Source: Ruegeria atlantica | Lineage (GTDB): Bacteria > Pseudomonadota > Alphaproteobacteria > Rhodobacterales > Rhodobacteraceae | DNA length: 64,000 nt | NCBI RefSeq assembly: GCF_013032505.1 | Contig: NZ_WQCG01000004.1 | Location: forward strand, 124,001 to 188,000 | Direction: 5' to 3' | In this document: positions 45,276 to 53,712 of the stretch, one piece after another | Layout: each line of letters begins with the position of its first letter | How positions within the stretch are numbered: position 1 is the first letter of the stretch | Made by a program: the position numbers and the translations under genes | The notes under the pieces: generated by a model | Database searches by the model: none | The model's input: only the letters and a program-made list of their open reading frames with translations | What the model was told of the DNA's origin: nothing

Positions 45276-45920
45276 ATGCAACGCGCTTATATACCCGGCA
45301 TTATTGCCATGGCTGCCATTGTTGTGGCCTCGAACTTTCTGGTTCAGTTCCTGATCTTTGACGGGCTGCTTACCTGGGGTGCTTTCACCTATCCGCTGGC
45401 CTTTCTGGTCACCGACATCATGAACCGCGTCTACGGCGTGGCGACTGCCCGCAAAGTCGTGTTTGCCGGGTTTGTCACCGGTATCATCTGCTCGCTGATC
45501 GGCAGCCAGATTATGCTGCAGGGTGATGGATTCACCTATGCCGCTGTGCCGCTGCGAATCGCAGTTGCGTCCGGGACCGCATTCCTGCTCGCACAGCTCA
45601 CGGACGTCACCGTGTTCAACTCATTGCGTGGCGGCCGTTGGTGGCGCGCGCCGCTGGTCTCGACCCTGATCGGTTCGGCGTTGGACACCACGCTGTTCTT
45701 CACCATCGCATTCTCGGCTTCGATCACCTTCTTTGGTGCCGACGCCGACGCCGCAATCAGCTGGGCGTGGGAGCCTGTACCATTCATGCTGACCGGCCCG
45801 ATGGCGCCCCTGTGGGTAACGCTGGCCTTTGCTGACTGGCTGGTGAAATTGTCGCTGGCGATGATCGCGCTGATCCCGTTCAAAGTGATCGTCGCGCGGT
45901 TGACCGCTCAGCCGGCGTAA
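45276..45920 (+). CDS. yhhQ: queuosine precursor transporter, YhhQ family
   Basis: 214 residues, about six membrane helices. The signature TYPLAFLVTDIMNRVYG with ARKVVFAGFVTG marks the YhhQ/VUT family, which imports 7-cyano-7-deazaguanine (preQ0) or related queuosine precursors. ATG 45276 begins the family homology; in-frame ATG 45216 adds 20 unmatched residues. I looked for a preQ1-type riboswitch in the 91-bp gap upstream and saw none. It is followed by the short leader-like element and arfB. Confidence 0.87.
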   Translation: MQRAYIPGIIAMAAIVVASNFLVQFLIFDGLLTWGAFTYPLAFLVTDIMNRVYGVATARKVVFAGFVTGIICSLIGSQIMLQGDGFTYAAVPLRIAVASGTAFLLAQLTDVTVFNSLRGGRWWRAPLVSTLIGSALDTTLFFTIAFSASITFFGADADAAISWAWEPVPFMLTGPMAPLWVTLAFADWLVKLSLAMIALIPFKVIVARLTAQPA

Positions 45921-45977
45921 AAAACACTTTGCGTTTCGTGCAACTCGTGGCACGATTCCAGTAACCGAAACAGTTTG

Positions 45978-46153
45978 AAAGGAGGTGATCCAATGTCGAG
46001 AAAGGGATTGGAGAGAGGTGTTGGAACAACCGGGGGGATCGCCTGTTAAGGCAGCCCTTGGCGGAGCGCTCGCTCCGGCTGGTCGATTGATCTAACCGAC
46101 CCAACCTCCTGAGCTTTCGAAGGGCCGTCCCATTTGGGGCGGCCCTTTTTGTT
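45978..46153 (+). ncRNA. terminator-closed short transcript or leader upstream of arfB
   Basis: A 261-bp gap holds an organised element. It opens with AAAGGAGGTGATCCA (45978-45992), a 15-nt perfect complement of the 16S rRNA 3' end, then an 18-codon reading frame (45993-46049). A perfect hairpin GGAGCG-CT-CGCTCC (46063-46076), a second stem GGTCG/CGACC (46081-46101), and CCCAACCTCC (46100-46109), which could pair with the GGAGG, follow. It ends in a strong terminator at 46120-46152, 30 bp before arfB. A weak TTGCGT-N17-ACGATT promoter-like pair lies at 45929-45957. It could be a small mRNA, an sRNA or an attenuator for arfB. Confidence 0.5.
45993..46049 (+). CDS. 18-codon leader-type small ORF
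   Basis: ATG to TAA, peptide MSRKGLERGVGTTGGIAC, one base after a 15-nt extended Shine-Dalgarno. Basic N-terminal half, Gly/Thr-rich C-terminal half, final Cys. The SD (core GGAGG at 45981-45985, 7 bp before the ATG) makes translation very likely if the region is transcribed. No family is known to me. See the enclosing element for structure. Confidence 0.5.
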   Translation: MSRKGLERGVGTTGGIAC

Positions 46154-46155
46154 TT
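46120..46155 (+). terminator. strong rho-independent terminator before arfB
   Basis: Twelve-pair stem AAGGGCCGTCCC (46120-46131) with GGGGCGGCCCTT (46136-46147), one G-U pair, loop ATTT, followed by TTTTTGTTTTTCTTT. It lies between yhhQ and arfB and would end any transcript entering from the left. Confidence 0.9.
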
Positions 46156-46181
46156 TCTTTCAAGACTGTAAAGTCACGCTT

Positions 46182-46601
46182 ATGTTGCGCATCACCGACG
46201 ATATCACCCTGCAAGACTGGGAAATGACCGAGAGCTTTGTCCGCTCATCTGGCCCCGGCGGCCAAAACGTGAACAAGGTGTCCACGGCCGTTGAGCTGCG
46301 GTTCGAGGCGGCGCGCTCGCCTTCGTTGCCCGATCCGGTCAAGTCACGGCTCAAGCGGCTGGCGGGCCGACGTTGGACCAAAGAGGGTGCGATCATCATT
46401 CAATGCGAAGAGACCCGCAGTCAGGCGCGCAACCGGGAAATTGCACGTACGCGCCTGGCAGAGCTTATTGTCCGCGCTACGATTAAGCCTAAGCGCCGTA
46501 TCGCTACCAAACCCACCTATGGGTCGGTCAAGCGACGATTGGCTTCCAAAAAGGCACGGTCGGACGTCAAAGCCTTGCGCGGCAAGGTAACCGAAGATTG
46601 A
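46182..46601 (+). CDS. arfB: alternative ribosome-rescue factor ArfB (peptidyl-tRNA hydrolase)
   Basis: 139 residues. The RF1-type catalytic motif SGPGGQNVNKVSTAVELRF contains GGQ, followed by a basic C-terminal tail (KPKRRIATKP, SVKRRLASKKARSDVKALRG) that in ArfB enters the empty mRNA channel. It frees ribosomes stalled at mRNA 3' ends without trans-translation. ATG 46182 is the family start; ATG 46134 lies inside the terminator and is discounted. SmpB, of the trans-translation system, is encoded 3.2 kb downstream. Expression may depend on read-through of the terminator 30 bp upstream, or on a very short promoter between. Confidence 0.92.
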   Translation: MLRITDDITLQDWEMTESFVRSSGPGGQNVNKVSTAVELRFEAARSPSLPDPVKSRLKRLAGRRWTKEGAIIIQCEETRSQARNREIARTRLAELIVRATIKPKRRIATKPTYGSVKRRLASKKARSDVKALRGKVTED

Positions 46602-46661
46602 TCTGGTATCTTTGTGGCGCATCGCTACTCTGATTTTGCGCAGCTGCAAAAGGACAAGATC

Positions 46662-47408
46662 ATGAGGTTAGAGGGAAAAACCGCAATCGTGACCGGTAGT
46701 GCGTCAGGCTTTGGTGCCGGGATCGCGCGCAAGTTCCTGTCCGAAGGCGCGCGGGTCATGATTGCCGATATTAATGGCGATGCGGCTGAGGTTCAGGCCA
46801 ATCAGCTGGGCCCGAATGCTTTTGCTCATCAGGTCGATCTGGCCAACGGCGCATCGGTTCAGTCGATGGCAGACGTGGCTTTTGATCGTCTGGGTCATAT
46901 CGATATTCTGGTCAACAACGCGGGGGTCACTCATATGCCTACCCCGTTAGAGGAAGTCAGCGAGGAAGATTTCGATCGCGTTTTCAAAGTAAATATGAAG
47001 TCCGTCTATCTGACGGCGCGCGCACTCGTTCCGCATATGAAATTGCGTGGTACTGGCGCGATCCTGAACGTGGCCTCGACGGCAGGGCTGTCGCCACGAC
47101 CGAACCTCAACTGGTACAACGCCTCCAAAGGCTGGATGATTACCGCGACCAAAACGATGGCGGTCGAACTGGCACCATCAGGCGTCCGGGTGAATGCCAT
47201 CTGCCCGGTGGCGGGCGAGACACCACTGCTCAAATCCTTCATGGGCGAGGACACGCCCGAGATGCGGGCCAAGTTCCTGTCGACCATCCCGCTGGGCCGA
47301 TTCTCAACGCCTGAAGACATGGCCAACGCGGCCTGTTTCCTGTGTTCCGAGGAGGCCAGCATGATCACCGGCACTGCATTGGAGGTCGACGGTGGCCGCT
47401 GCATCTGA
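46662..47408 (+). CDS. SDR-family oxidoreductase
   Basis: 248-residue classical short-chain dehydrogenase. Cofactor motif TGSASGFGAGIA, NNAG in ILVNNAGVTHMP, Ser in ILNVASTAGLSP, Tyr-x3-Lys in WYNASKGWM, and the family end FLCSEEASMITGTALEVDGG. Asp in MIADINGD after beta-2 points to NAD(H). The substrate is not inferable; relatives are annotated as glucose 1-dehydrogenase-like or 3-oxoacyl-ACP reductase-like. AGGA precedes the ATG at 46662; the in-frame ATG at 46614 adds 16 unmatched residues. It lies 60 bp after arfB. Confidence 0.88.
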   Translation: MRLEGKTAIVTGSASGFGAGIARKFLSEGARVMIADINGDAAEVQANQLGPNAFAHQVDLANGASVQSMADVAFDRLGHIDILVNNAGVTHMPTPLEEVSEEDFDRVFKVNMKSVYLTARALVPHMKLRGTGAILNVASTAGLSPRPNLNWYNASKGWMITATKTMAVELAPSGVRVNAICPVAGETPLLKSFMGEDTPEMRAKFLSTIPLGRFSTPEDMANAACFLCSEEASMITGTALEVDGGRCI

Positions 47409-47489
47409 TCCGCTCTTCATCTGGCAAAAAATATCCCTGCCGGAGGCAGCGCGCTTGCGTGCTCTTCTGCTCCAACATCTTAAAAACCA

Positions 47490-48503
47490 ATGATCCCCGG
47501 ACCCAGAAACCTGATCACCGATGTCCCTGGCCTTTTGGTTGGAAACGCTCAGGATGACGCACTCAAATCCGGCGCAACAGTTCTGACGGCCGCTGATCCG
47601 TTCACGGCCTCCGTTCACGTGATGGGCGGCGCACCTGGTACGCGAGAAACAGACCTGTTGGCGCCCGATAAGTCGGTGTCGCGTGTGGATGCGATCGTTT
47701 TGTCCGGCGGGTCGGCCTTTGGTCTGGATGCCTGTTCCGGGGTGGCCGACGCCCTGCGCGCGCAACACCGCGGTTTTGAGGTTGGCAATGTCGTCGTCCC
47801 CATCGTTCCGGGGGCGATCCTGTTTGACCTGCTCAACGGCGGCGACAAAACCTGGGCCGAGAACCCCTATCGCGCGCTGGGGCGTCGCGCATTTGAAGGC
47901 GTGTCCGATCAGTTTGATCTGGGCACCTCTGGTGCGGGGACCGGCGCATTGGCTGCCATGCACAAGGGCGGGCTGGGATCCGCCTCGTTTGTTATGGAAA
48001 ACGGGGTCACGGTTGGCGCTTTGGTTGCCGCCAATCCGCTCGGCAGTGTCACCACGCCCGGTGACCGTCATTTCTGGGCAGCACCGTTTGAAATGGGCGA
48101 TGAATTCGGTGGATTAGGGCCTGATACCAGTACCGGCCTCGGTCGCAGTATGACTAGCCGTAAAGCAACGGCAATGAGACCGACTGAACCGGACAAGGGC
48201 AATACTACCATTGCAATTGTTGCCACAGATGCCGCGCTGTCCAAGTCGCAGTGCAAACGGTTGGCGGTTGCGGCACATGACGGGATCGCGCGGGCGATTG
48301 TTCCCGCGCACACGCCGGGAGACGGCGATCTGGTGTTCGGCGTCAGCACGGGCAATCACCAGCTGTCCGAGGGCGAACTGGGGCTTCTCGGCCACGTAGC
48401 TTCGATCTGTCTGGCGCGGGCGATCGCACGGGCCGTGTTTTTGGCGGTCCCCGCACTGGGAGATCTTTTGCCCTGTTGGTCCGACTTACATGACTTAAGT
48501 TAA
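47490..48503 (+). CDS. P1-family aminopeptidase/hydrolase (DmpA/NylC-like)
   Basis: 337-residue N-terminal-nucleophile hydrolase precursor of MEROPS P1. Family features are NLITDVPGLLVGNAQDD, AIVLSGGSAFGLDACSGVADAL and GTSGAGTGALAAMHKGGLG. The probable self-cleavage site is in DKGNTTIAIVATDAALS, where the Thr after Asn would become the catalytic nucleophile of the beta chain (compare DmpA Ser250 and NylC Thr267). It may act on D- or L-peptides, beta-aminopeptides or linear oligoamides. No signal peptide. It stands alone 81 bp after the SDR gene. Confidence 0.9.
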   Translation: MIPGPRNLITDVPGLLVGNAQDDALKSGATVLTAADPFTASVHVMGGAPGTRETDLLAPDKSVSRVDAIVLSGGSAFGLDACSGVADALRAQHRGFEVGNVVVPIVPGAILFDLLNGGDKTWAENPYRALGRRAFEGVSDQFDLGTSGAGTGALAAMHKGGLGSASFVMENGVTVGALVAANPLGSVTTPGDRHFWAAPFEMGDEFGGLGPDTSTGLGRSMTSRKATAMRPTEPDKGNTTIAIVATDAALSKSQCKRLAVAAHDGIARAIVPAHTPGDGDLVFGVSTGNHQLSEGELGLLGHVASICLARAIARAVFLAVPALGDLLPCWSDLHDLS

Positions 48504-48616
48504 GGACGGCCTACATGCCGCAGTGGCACAGTGCCCTCGCGCGGCAATCTGCGCGTTGACTCTTTTTTGCGCCGACGGTCCATTCGGTGCAGCCAATTCG
48601 TATCGGAGCAAAAGCT

Positions 48617-49030
48617 ATGAATCGCATCCTCGCGACCGCAATCGCCGGCCTTCTGGCCCTTCCCGCATATGCCGAAGGTGACGCCGAAGCCGGCAAGAAG
48701 ACCTTCAACAAATGCAAATCCTGTCACCAGATTGCCGACTCTGAAGGTGAAGTTATCGTAAAGGGCGGCAAAACCGGACCGAACCTCTATGGGATAGCAG
48801 GCCGGACCGCAGGGACCGTCGAAGATTTCAAATATGGCGACAGCATCGTTGCCGCCGGTGAAAATGGGTTGGTCTGGGATGAGACGACCTTTGTGGAATA
48901 CGCAAAAGATCCCAAGGCGTTTCTGAAAGACTACTTGGGTGAAACCTCGGCCAAATCCAAGATGACCTTCAAGCTGAAGAAGGGTGCCGAGGATGTTTAC
49001 GCCTATATCGTAAGCGTTTCTGGCGAATAA
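48617..49030 (+). CDS. periplasmic class I c-type cytochrome
   Basis: 137 residues: signal peptide (MNRILATAIAGLLALPAYA) and one haem-binding CKSCH motif about residue 36. The c2/c550-type fold includes GGKTGPNLYGIAGRTAGTVEDFKYGD and the axial Met expected in TSAKSKMTFKLKKGAEDVYAYI. It resembles the soluble cytochrome c2 / c-550 electron carriers of Rhodobacteraceae. GGAG lies 8 bp before the ATG at 48617. It is a monocistronic gene ended by a hairpin. Confidence 0.92.
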   Translation: MNRILATAIAGLLALPAYAEGDAEAGKKTFNKCKSCHQIADSEGEVIVKGGKTGPNLYGIAGRTAGTVEDFKYGDSIVAAGENGLVWDETTFVEYAKDPKAFLKDYLGETSAKSKMTFKLKKGAEDVYAYIVSVSGE

Positions 49031-49058
49031 GTCTTCAGGCACAACTCCGCTCAAAGTT

Positions 49059-49089
49059 ACGAAAGGCCGCAGCCCCTGCGGCCTTTCGT
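49059..49089 (+). terminator. perfect 14-bp stem terminator after the cytochrome gene
   Basis: ACGAAAGGCCGCAG (49059-49072), loop CCC, CTGCGGCCTTTCGT (49076-49089), no mismatches. A T-tract is missing after the stem, though Ts lie within its 3' arm. It is 28 bp downstream of the stop codon. Confidence 0.65.
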
Positions 49090-49238
49090 GCGCTTGATAA
49101 CAGCGTTGAACAGGGCCAATTTGAAAACGCGCAGTTTTTCGTGCAATGCACGCATTGCTTCGCAGAGCCAAGCCGACCTGGCGGCAGCCAATTTCAAATT
49201 TCCGGCGCTTCAAGCGGATCGGCAGCAGGAGACGACAG

Positions 49239-49781
49239 ATGGGAATCATGATCCCGGCCTGGGTTGATGGCGAATTGACCCCCGTGGACAAGCTTGAGGC
49301 GCACGAAAAGGGCCTGCGGCACAAGGCGGTGTCGGTCTTTGTCGTGCGCGGGACCGAGATTTTGATGCAGCGTCGGGCGTTGGGCAAATATCACACCCCC
49401 GGTCTGTGGGCGAATACCTGTTGCACCCATCCCGATTGGGGCGAAACGCCATCTGTTTGCGCCGTGCGCCGTTTGCGCGAGGAATTGGGAATATCTGGGC
49501 TTTATCCGGAATACCGACACCGGCTCGAATATCACGCTGATGTTGGCAACAACATGATCGAACACGAAGTGGTTGATATCTTTCTGGCCCATGTACGCGG
49601 CCCGCTGAAGATTGAGCCCAACCCGGAAGAGGTTATGGAAATCCGCTGGGTCGATTATCACGATCTTCTTGCCGAAGTGCAGCGGTATCCCGAGCGTTTT
49701 ACGCCGTGGCTCAAGATCTATTTGCACAATCACGCCGATACGATATTCGGCCCGGATCTAATAATCTCGGCCACCTCCTGA
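49239..49781 (+). CDS. idi: isopentenyl-diphosphate delta-isomerase, type I
   Basis: 180-residue Nudix-fold IPP isomerase that interconverts IPP and DMAPP for isoprenoids. Features: [20 protein letters not shown], the catalytic-Cys segment [13 protein letters not shown], the Nudix-type [11 protein letters not shown], the second-half [20 protein letters not shown] with the catalytic Glu, and [17 protein letters not shown] lies 8 bp before the ATG at 49239; an in-frame ATG at 49146 adds 31 residues outside the family. Many alphaproteobacteria on the DXP pathway keep this type of Idi. Confidence 0.94.
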   Translation: MGIMIPAWVDGELTPVDKLEAHEKGLRHKAVSVFVVRGTEILMQRRALGKYHTPGLWANTCCTHPDWGETPSVCAVRRLREELGISGLYPEYRHRLEYHADVGNNMIEHEVVDIFLAHVRGPLKIEPNPEEVMEIRWVDYHDLLAEVQRYPERFTPWLKIYLHNHADTIFGPDLIISATS

Positions 49782-49828
49782 CGGCTACGCCTTGCAAGGG
49801 CCGCTCAAGCCGCATAAATCAACGCGTC

Positions 49829-50305
49829 ATGGCCAAGCAAAAGACAGACCCGAATTACAAAGTCATCGCCGAAAACCGGCGTGCGCGTTTCGATTATGCA
49901 ATCGAGGACGATATCGAGTGCGGCATCGTGCTGGAAGGGTCCGAGGTCAAGTCTCTGCGAATTGGCGGTTCGAACATTGCCGACAGTTATGCCTCGGTCG
50001 ATGATGGTGAGCTGTGGCTGATCAACAGCTACATCGCGCCTTACGAGCAGGCCAAGACGTTCAAGCATGAAGAGCGTCGCCGTCGCAAGTTGCTGGTGTC
50101 GCGAAAGGAATTGTCGAACTTGTGGAATGCGACCCAGCGCAAGGGCATGACGCTGGTGCCGTTGGTTCTGTATTTTAATCACAAGGGCATGGCCAAGATC
50201 AAAATCGGCATCGCCAAGGGTAAGAAAACCCATGACAAGCGTGAAACCCAAGCCAAACGCGACTGGTCACGTCAAAAGCAGCGGTTGATGAAGGATCACA
50301 GCTGA
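49829..50305 (+). CDS. smpB: SsrA-binding protein SmpB
   Basis: 158 residues, the tmRNA partner for trans-translation. Family features: [67 protein letters not shown], and the basic C-terminal tail [18 protein letters not shown] that inserts in the mRNA channel. ATG 49829 starts the family; no strong ribosome-binding site is seen. The tmRNA gene ssrA is not in the window. It is convergent with glpK, with a hairpin at its stop codon. Confidence 0.95.
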   Translation: MAKQKTDPNYKVIAENRRARFDYAIEDDIECGIVLEGSEVKSLRIGGSNIADSYASVDDGELWLINSYIAPYEQAKTFKHEERRRRKLLVSRKELSNLWNATQRKGMTLVPLVLYFNHKGMAKIKIGIAKGKKTHDKRETQAKRDWSRQKQRLMKDHS

Positions 50306-50310
50306 TCCTT
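50291..50310. terminator. hairpin between convergent smpB and glpK
   Basis: AAGGATCA (50291-50298), loop CAGC, TGATCCTT (50303-50310), perfect 8-bp stem that overlaps the smpB stop codon. Followed by the T-rich CATTCCTCTC. Likely a two-way terminator. Confidence 0.45.
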
Positions 50311-50318
50311 CATTCCTC

Positions 50319-51797
50319 TCAGAACGCCATTGCTGCCGCAACCGCACGTTTCCAACGGCCATAGGCTGCGTCGCGCTCTTCAGACGAAAGTTCTGGTTTA
50401 AACCGGCGATCCAGCGCCCAGGTTTCCGCAAATCCCTGTTGATCCGGATAAACGCCCGCGCGCATACCGGCCAGCCAGGCTGCGCCCAATGCGGTGGTTT
50501 CCTGCATCACTGGCCTGTCGACCTCTGCGCCGAGGTAATCTGACAATCCCTGCATCGCCCAGTCGGACGCACTAGCGCCGCCGTCTACACGCAGCGTGAC
50601 GTCAGTATCCGCGCCCCAGTCGCCCTGCATGGCGTGCCACAGATCGCGCGTCTGGTACGCGATGCTTTCCAGCGTGGCCTTGGCAAATTCGGCGCGGCCC
50701 GAATTCCGCGTCAGTCCGAACACCGCACCTCGGCAATCCGGTTTCCAGTAAGGCGCACCGAGGCCCGTGAAGGCAGGCACCAGCACCACGTGCTGGTTTG
50801 GGTCTGCCTTTTGGGCCAGCTCACCGCTTTCCGGCGCGGATTCGATGATCTGCAACGCATCACGCAGCCATTGGACGGCAGCCCCGGCTACAAAGATCGA
50901 CCCTTCCAGCGCATAGGTCCGTTTGCCGTCTAATTGATAGGCGATGGTGGTCAACAGACGGTTCTTTGACTCGACCGGTTTTTCCCCTGTGTTCAGCAGA
51001 GCAAAACAACCGGTGCCATAGGTCGATTTCATCATGCCCGGCTGGAAACAGGCCTGCCCGATTGTGGCGGCCTGCTGGTCACCGGCCACGCCCAAAATAG
51101 GAATATTTCCCCCAAACAGGGTCGTATTTCCAAAATCTGCCGCGCAATCGTGTACTTCGGGCAGCATGTTCATCGGAACGTCCAACAGATCACAAATCTC
51201 GGCGCTCCACTCGCCCTTGTGAATGTCGAACAGCAGGGTGCGCGCAGCGTTCGTGGCGTCGGTGGCGTGGCTGCGCCCTTCAGTTAGGCGCCAGATCAAA
51301 AAGCTGTCGATCGTGCCGAACATCAGCTCTCCGGCCTCGGCCCTTTCCCGCGCTCCGGGGACGGTGTCCAGCAACCATTTGACCTTGGTGCCCGAGAAAT
51401 AGGGGTCCAGCAGCAGCCCGGTCTGGGCGGTCACGTCATCCTCGCACCCGGCCTGCTTGTAGCGGGCGCAGATCTCGGCTGTTCGACGGTCCTGCCAGAC
51501 GATGGCGTTGTGGATGGGCTCGCCGGTGGTGCGGTCCCAGACCAAGGTGGTTTCCCGCTGGTTGGTGATGCCGATACCCGCGATCTGATCAGAGGTTACC
51601 CCGACACTGTCCATAACTTCGCGGCAAACCCGCAGGGCGCTGTCCCAGATTTCCTCTGCGTCATGTTCGACCCAGCCTTCCTGCGGGAAGTGTTGGGTGA
51701 ATTCGTGCTGCGCGGTGCCTGCGCGCTGCATGTCTGCGTCGAACAGAATTGCCCGCGATGATGTGGTGCCCTGATCAATGGCAAGAATATAGGTCAC
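50319..51797 (-). CDS. glpK: glycerol kinase
   Basis: 492-residue FGGY-family kinase that phosphorylates glycerol to glycerol 3-phosphate. Family features: phosphate-binding [37 protein letters not shown], the second FGGY part [14 protein letters not shown], the adenosine-binding [21 protein letters not shown], and [14 protein letters not shown]. No transporter (GlpF or ABC) or GlpD gene is adjacent. It is convergent with smpB. Confidence 0.95.
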   Translation of the reverse strand: MTYILAIDQGTTSSRAILFDADMQRAGTAQHEFTQHFPQEGWVEHDAEEIWDSALRVCREVMDSVGVTSDQIAGIGITNQRETTLVWDRTTGEPIHNAIVWQDRRTAEICARYKQAGCEDDVTAQTGLLLDPYFSGTKVKWLLDTVPGARERAEAGELMFGTIDSFLIWRLTEGRSHATDATNAARTLLFDIHKGEWSAEICDLLDVPMNMLPEVHDCAADFGNTTLFGGNIPILGVAGDQQAATIGQACFQPGMMKSTYGTGCFALLNTGEKPVESKNRLLTTIAYQLDGKRTYALEGSIFVAGAAVQWLRDALQIIESAPESGELAQKADPNQHVVLVPAFTGLGAPYWKPDCRGAVFGLTRNSGRAEFAKATLESIAYQTRDLWHAMQGDWGADTDVTLRVDGGASASDWAMQGLSDYLGAEVDRPVMQETTALGAAWLAGMRAGVYPDQQGFAETWALDRRFKPELSSEERDAAYGRWKRAVAAAMAF

Positions 51798-51863
51798 GCC
51801 TGCGCCCCTCCCGTTTCGTTTTGCGGGACTTTAGCGCAAACAATGACACACGTGCCAGAGCGT

Positions 51864-52706
51864 TCAGACAGGAATGTTGTCGATCAGTCGCACCCCATCG
51901 GCCCAGGCTGCGGCGAACAGACGGGCAGGACGGTTGGCGTGGGTCAGAGGTTCCAGCGTTTCGGCACAGCGCAACTGGATGTATTCCACTTGCGTGAACC
52001 CGGCGGCCAGCAGATCGGTTTCGGCCTGCAAGGCTAACGGATCAAACTGTGCGCCGTTATTCAGCGCTGCCGCCAACTCCCGCATGATCCGGTTCTTGTG
52101 GGCAGCAACGTCCAGCCCTTCAGGCGACAGGCGCAGGTTGCGCGAGGACATGGCCAGACCAGAGGGTTCGCGAACCGTCGGGCATCCAACGACTTCGGTC
52201 GGAATGTCCAGATCGCGGGCCATGCGGGTTACGATCATCAGCTGCTGATAGTCTTTTTCCCCGAAATAGGCTCTATCCGCCTGCGTTTGCAGGAACAGTT
52301 TGGCCACAACTGTGGCGACGCCGTCGAAATGTCCGGGACGGAATTCACCTTCCATCACATCGGTCAGGCCCGCGACGGAAACGGTGGTGGCAAAGCCCTG
52401 CGGGTAAATCTCTTCGGGCTCCGGGACATAGATCGCATCAACACCAAAGGGTGCCAGTTTTTCGGCATCCTCGTTTTCGGTGCGCGGGTATTTCGCCAGA
52501 TCCTCGGGGTTGTTGAACTGTTTCGGGTTCACAAAAATCGTGACGATCACGCGGTCGCAGTTCGCCTTTGCGGCCTCAACCAGCGACAGATGCCCCTGAT
52601 GCAGCGCACCCATGGTCGGAACCACGCCGATCGCCTCTCCTTTGCGCTTCCAATCCGAGGTCAGAGCGCGCAGATCAGCCAGGCGCCGAAGGATTGGGGC
52701 AGTCAT
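51864..52706 (-). CDS. panC: pantothenate synthetase
   Basis: 280 residues. ATP-dependent ligation of pantoate and beta-alanine in pantothenate/CoA synthesis. Family features: [19 protein letters not shown] (nucleotide HxGH), [60 protein letters not shown] and [14 protein letters not shown]. It overlaps panB by 4 bp (ATGA), forming a panB-panC operon. Confidence 0.96.
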   Translation of the reverse strand: MTAPILRRLADLRALTSDWKRKGEAIGVVPTMGALHQGHLSLVEAAKANCDRVIVTIFVNPKQFNNPEDLAKYPRTENEDAEKLAPFGVDAIYVPEPEEIYPQGFATTVSVAGLTDVMEGEFRPGHFDGVATVVAKLFLQTQADRAYFGEKDYQQLMIVTRMARDLDIPTEVVGCPTVREPSGLAMSSRNLRLSPEGLDVAAHKNRIMRELAAALNNGAQFDPLALQAETDLLAAGFTQVEYIQLRCAETLEPLTHANRPARLFAAAWADGVRLIDNIPV

Positions 52707-53542
52707 GTCTTGGGCCCTTTGGCCGGAGCTTGATCGGCAAAGACATGTTCGTCCGCCGGGAAGCTTCGCGAACGTACTTCGGCGGCGTATTCGGCAATTG
52801 CGGCTTCGGCCAATGGGCCAAGCTCAGCATAACGTTTGACGAATTTCGGTTTGAAGGCCGTGAAAAAGCCAACCATGTCGTCCACAACCAGTATCTGACC
52901 GTCGCAGCCGGCAGAGGCCCCGATACCGATGGTCGGGATCGCGATTTCTGCCGTAATCTGATCGGCCAGACCCTGTGGGACTTTTTCCAGCACGACGGAA
53001 AACGCGCCCGCCTCGGCCACTGCACGGGCATCGTCCAGAACGGCCTCGGCCTGTTCGTCGCGGCCCTGAACCTTGTAGCCACCAAGCGTGTTAATCGACT
53101 GGGGCGTCAGGCCGATATGCGCCATGACGGGGATGCCGCGCTTGACAAGAAAGCGGATGGTGTCGGCCATTTCGACGCCGCCTTCCAGCTTGACTGCACC
53201 TGCGCCAGTTTCAGACATCAGCCGGGCGGCGTTCCGGAATGCCTCGGCAGGCGAATGCTCATAACTGGCAAAGGGCATGTCGATGACCATCATCGCACTT
53301 TCCAAACCGCGCGCGACAGCCTGGCCATGCATCACCATCATCTCCATCGTCACGCCCAGCGTTGATTCCAGCCCGTGCAGCACCATGCCGACACTGTCGC
53401 CCACCAGCACAAAATCGCAATGGTCATCCATCAACCGCGCCATCGGCGTCGTATAGGCGGTCAGGCTGACCAGCGGCTCGCCGCCTTTGCGGGCGCGAAT
53501 ATCCTGCGCATTCGGGGCTTTTTTGCGGGCGGTGGCGCTCAT
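52703..53542 (-). CDS. panB: 3-methyl-2-oxobutanoate hydroxymethyltransferase
   Basis: 279 residues. Transfers a hydroxymethyl group from methylene-THF to 2-oxoisovalerate, giving ketopantoate. Family features: [78 protein letters not shown], and [30 protein letters not shown] lies upstream of ATG 53542, so this start is preferred to ATG 53578. First gene of panBC. Confidence 0.95.
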   Translation of the reverse strand: MSATARKKAPNAQDIRARKGGEPLVSLTAYTTPMARLMDDHCDFVLVGDSVGMVLHGLESTLGVTMEMMVMHGQAVARGLESAMMVIDMPFASYEHSPAEAFRNAARLMSETGAGAVKLEGGVEMADTIRFLVKRGIPVMAHIGLTPQSINTLGGYKVQGRDEQAEAVLDDARAVAEAGAFSVVLEKVPQGLADQITAEIAIPTIGIGASAGCDGQILVVDDMVGFFTAFKPKFVKRYAELGPLAEAAIAEYAAEVRSRSFPADEHVFADQAPAKGPKT

Positions 53543-53712
53543 TGTCGCTCCTCCGATTGTCATGTTGCAGCGCGGCATAACAGATGGGAACGGGCTATAG
53601 AAACCCCGGTTGCGCGAACATTTCCTTGAATGACCTAAGGTTTAAAGGGAAATTGGGTGCAGAAAGGCCCAAAATACAACAGGGGTCCAGTTTTCAGCAG
53701 GGAGTAATTTAC

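Noticed and set aside
45949..45965. Sigma-54 promoter (TGGCACG) before the leader element
   Set aside because: The required GC of the -12 element is not at the right distance (GG-N10-GT is seen).
45978..45992. The minus strand reads like the 3' end of 16S rRNA, suggesting an rRNA fragment
   Set aside because: Only 15 bases match and the flanks do not continue as 16S or spacer; a ribosome-binding site in front of an ATG explains it better.
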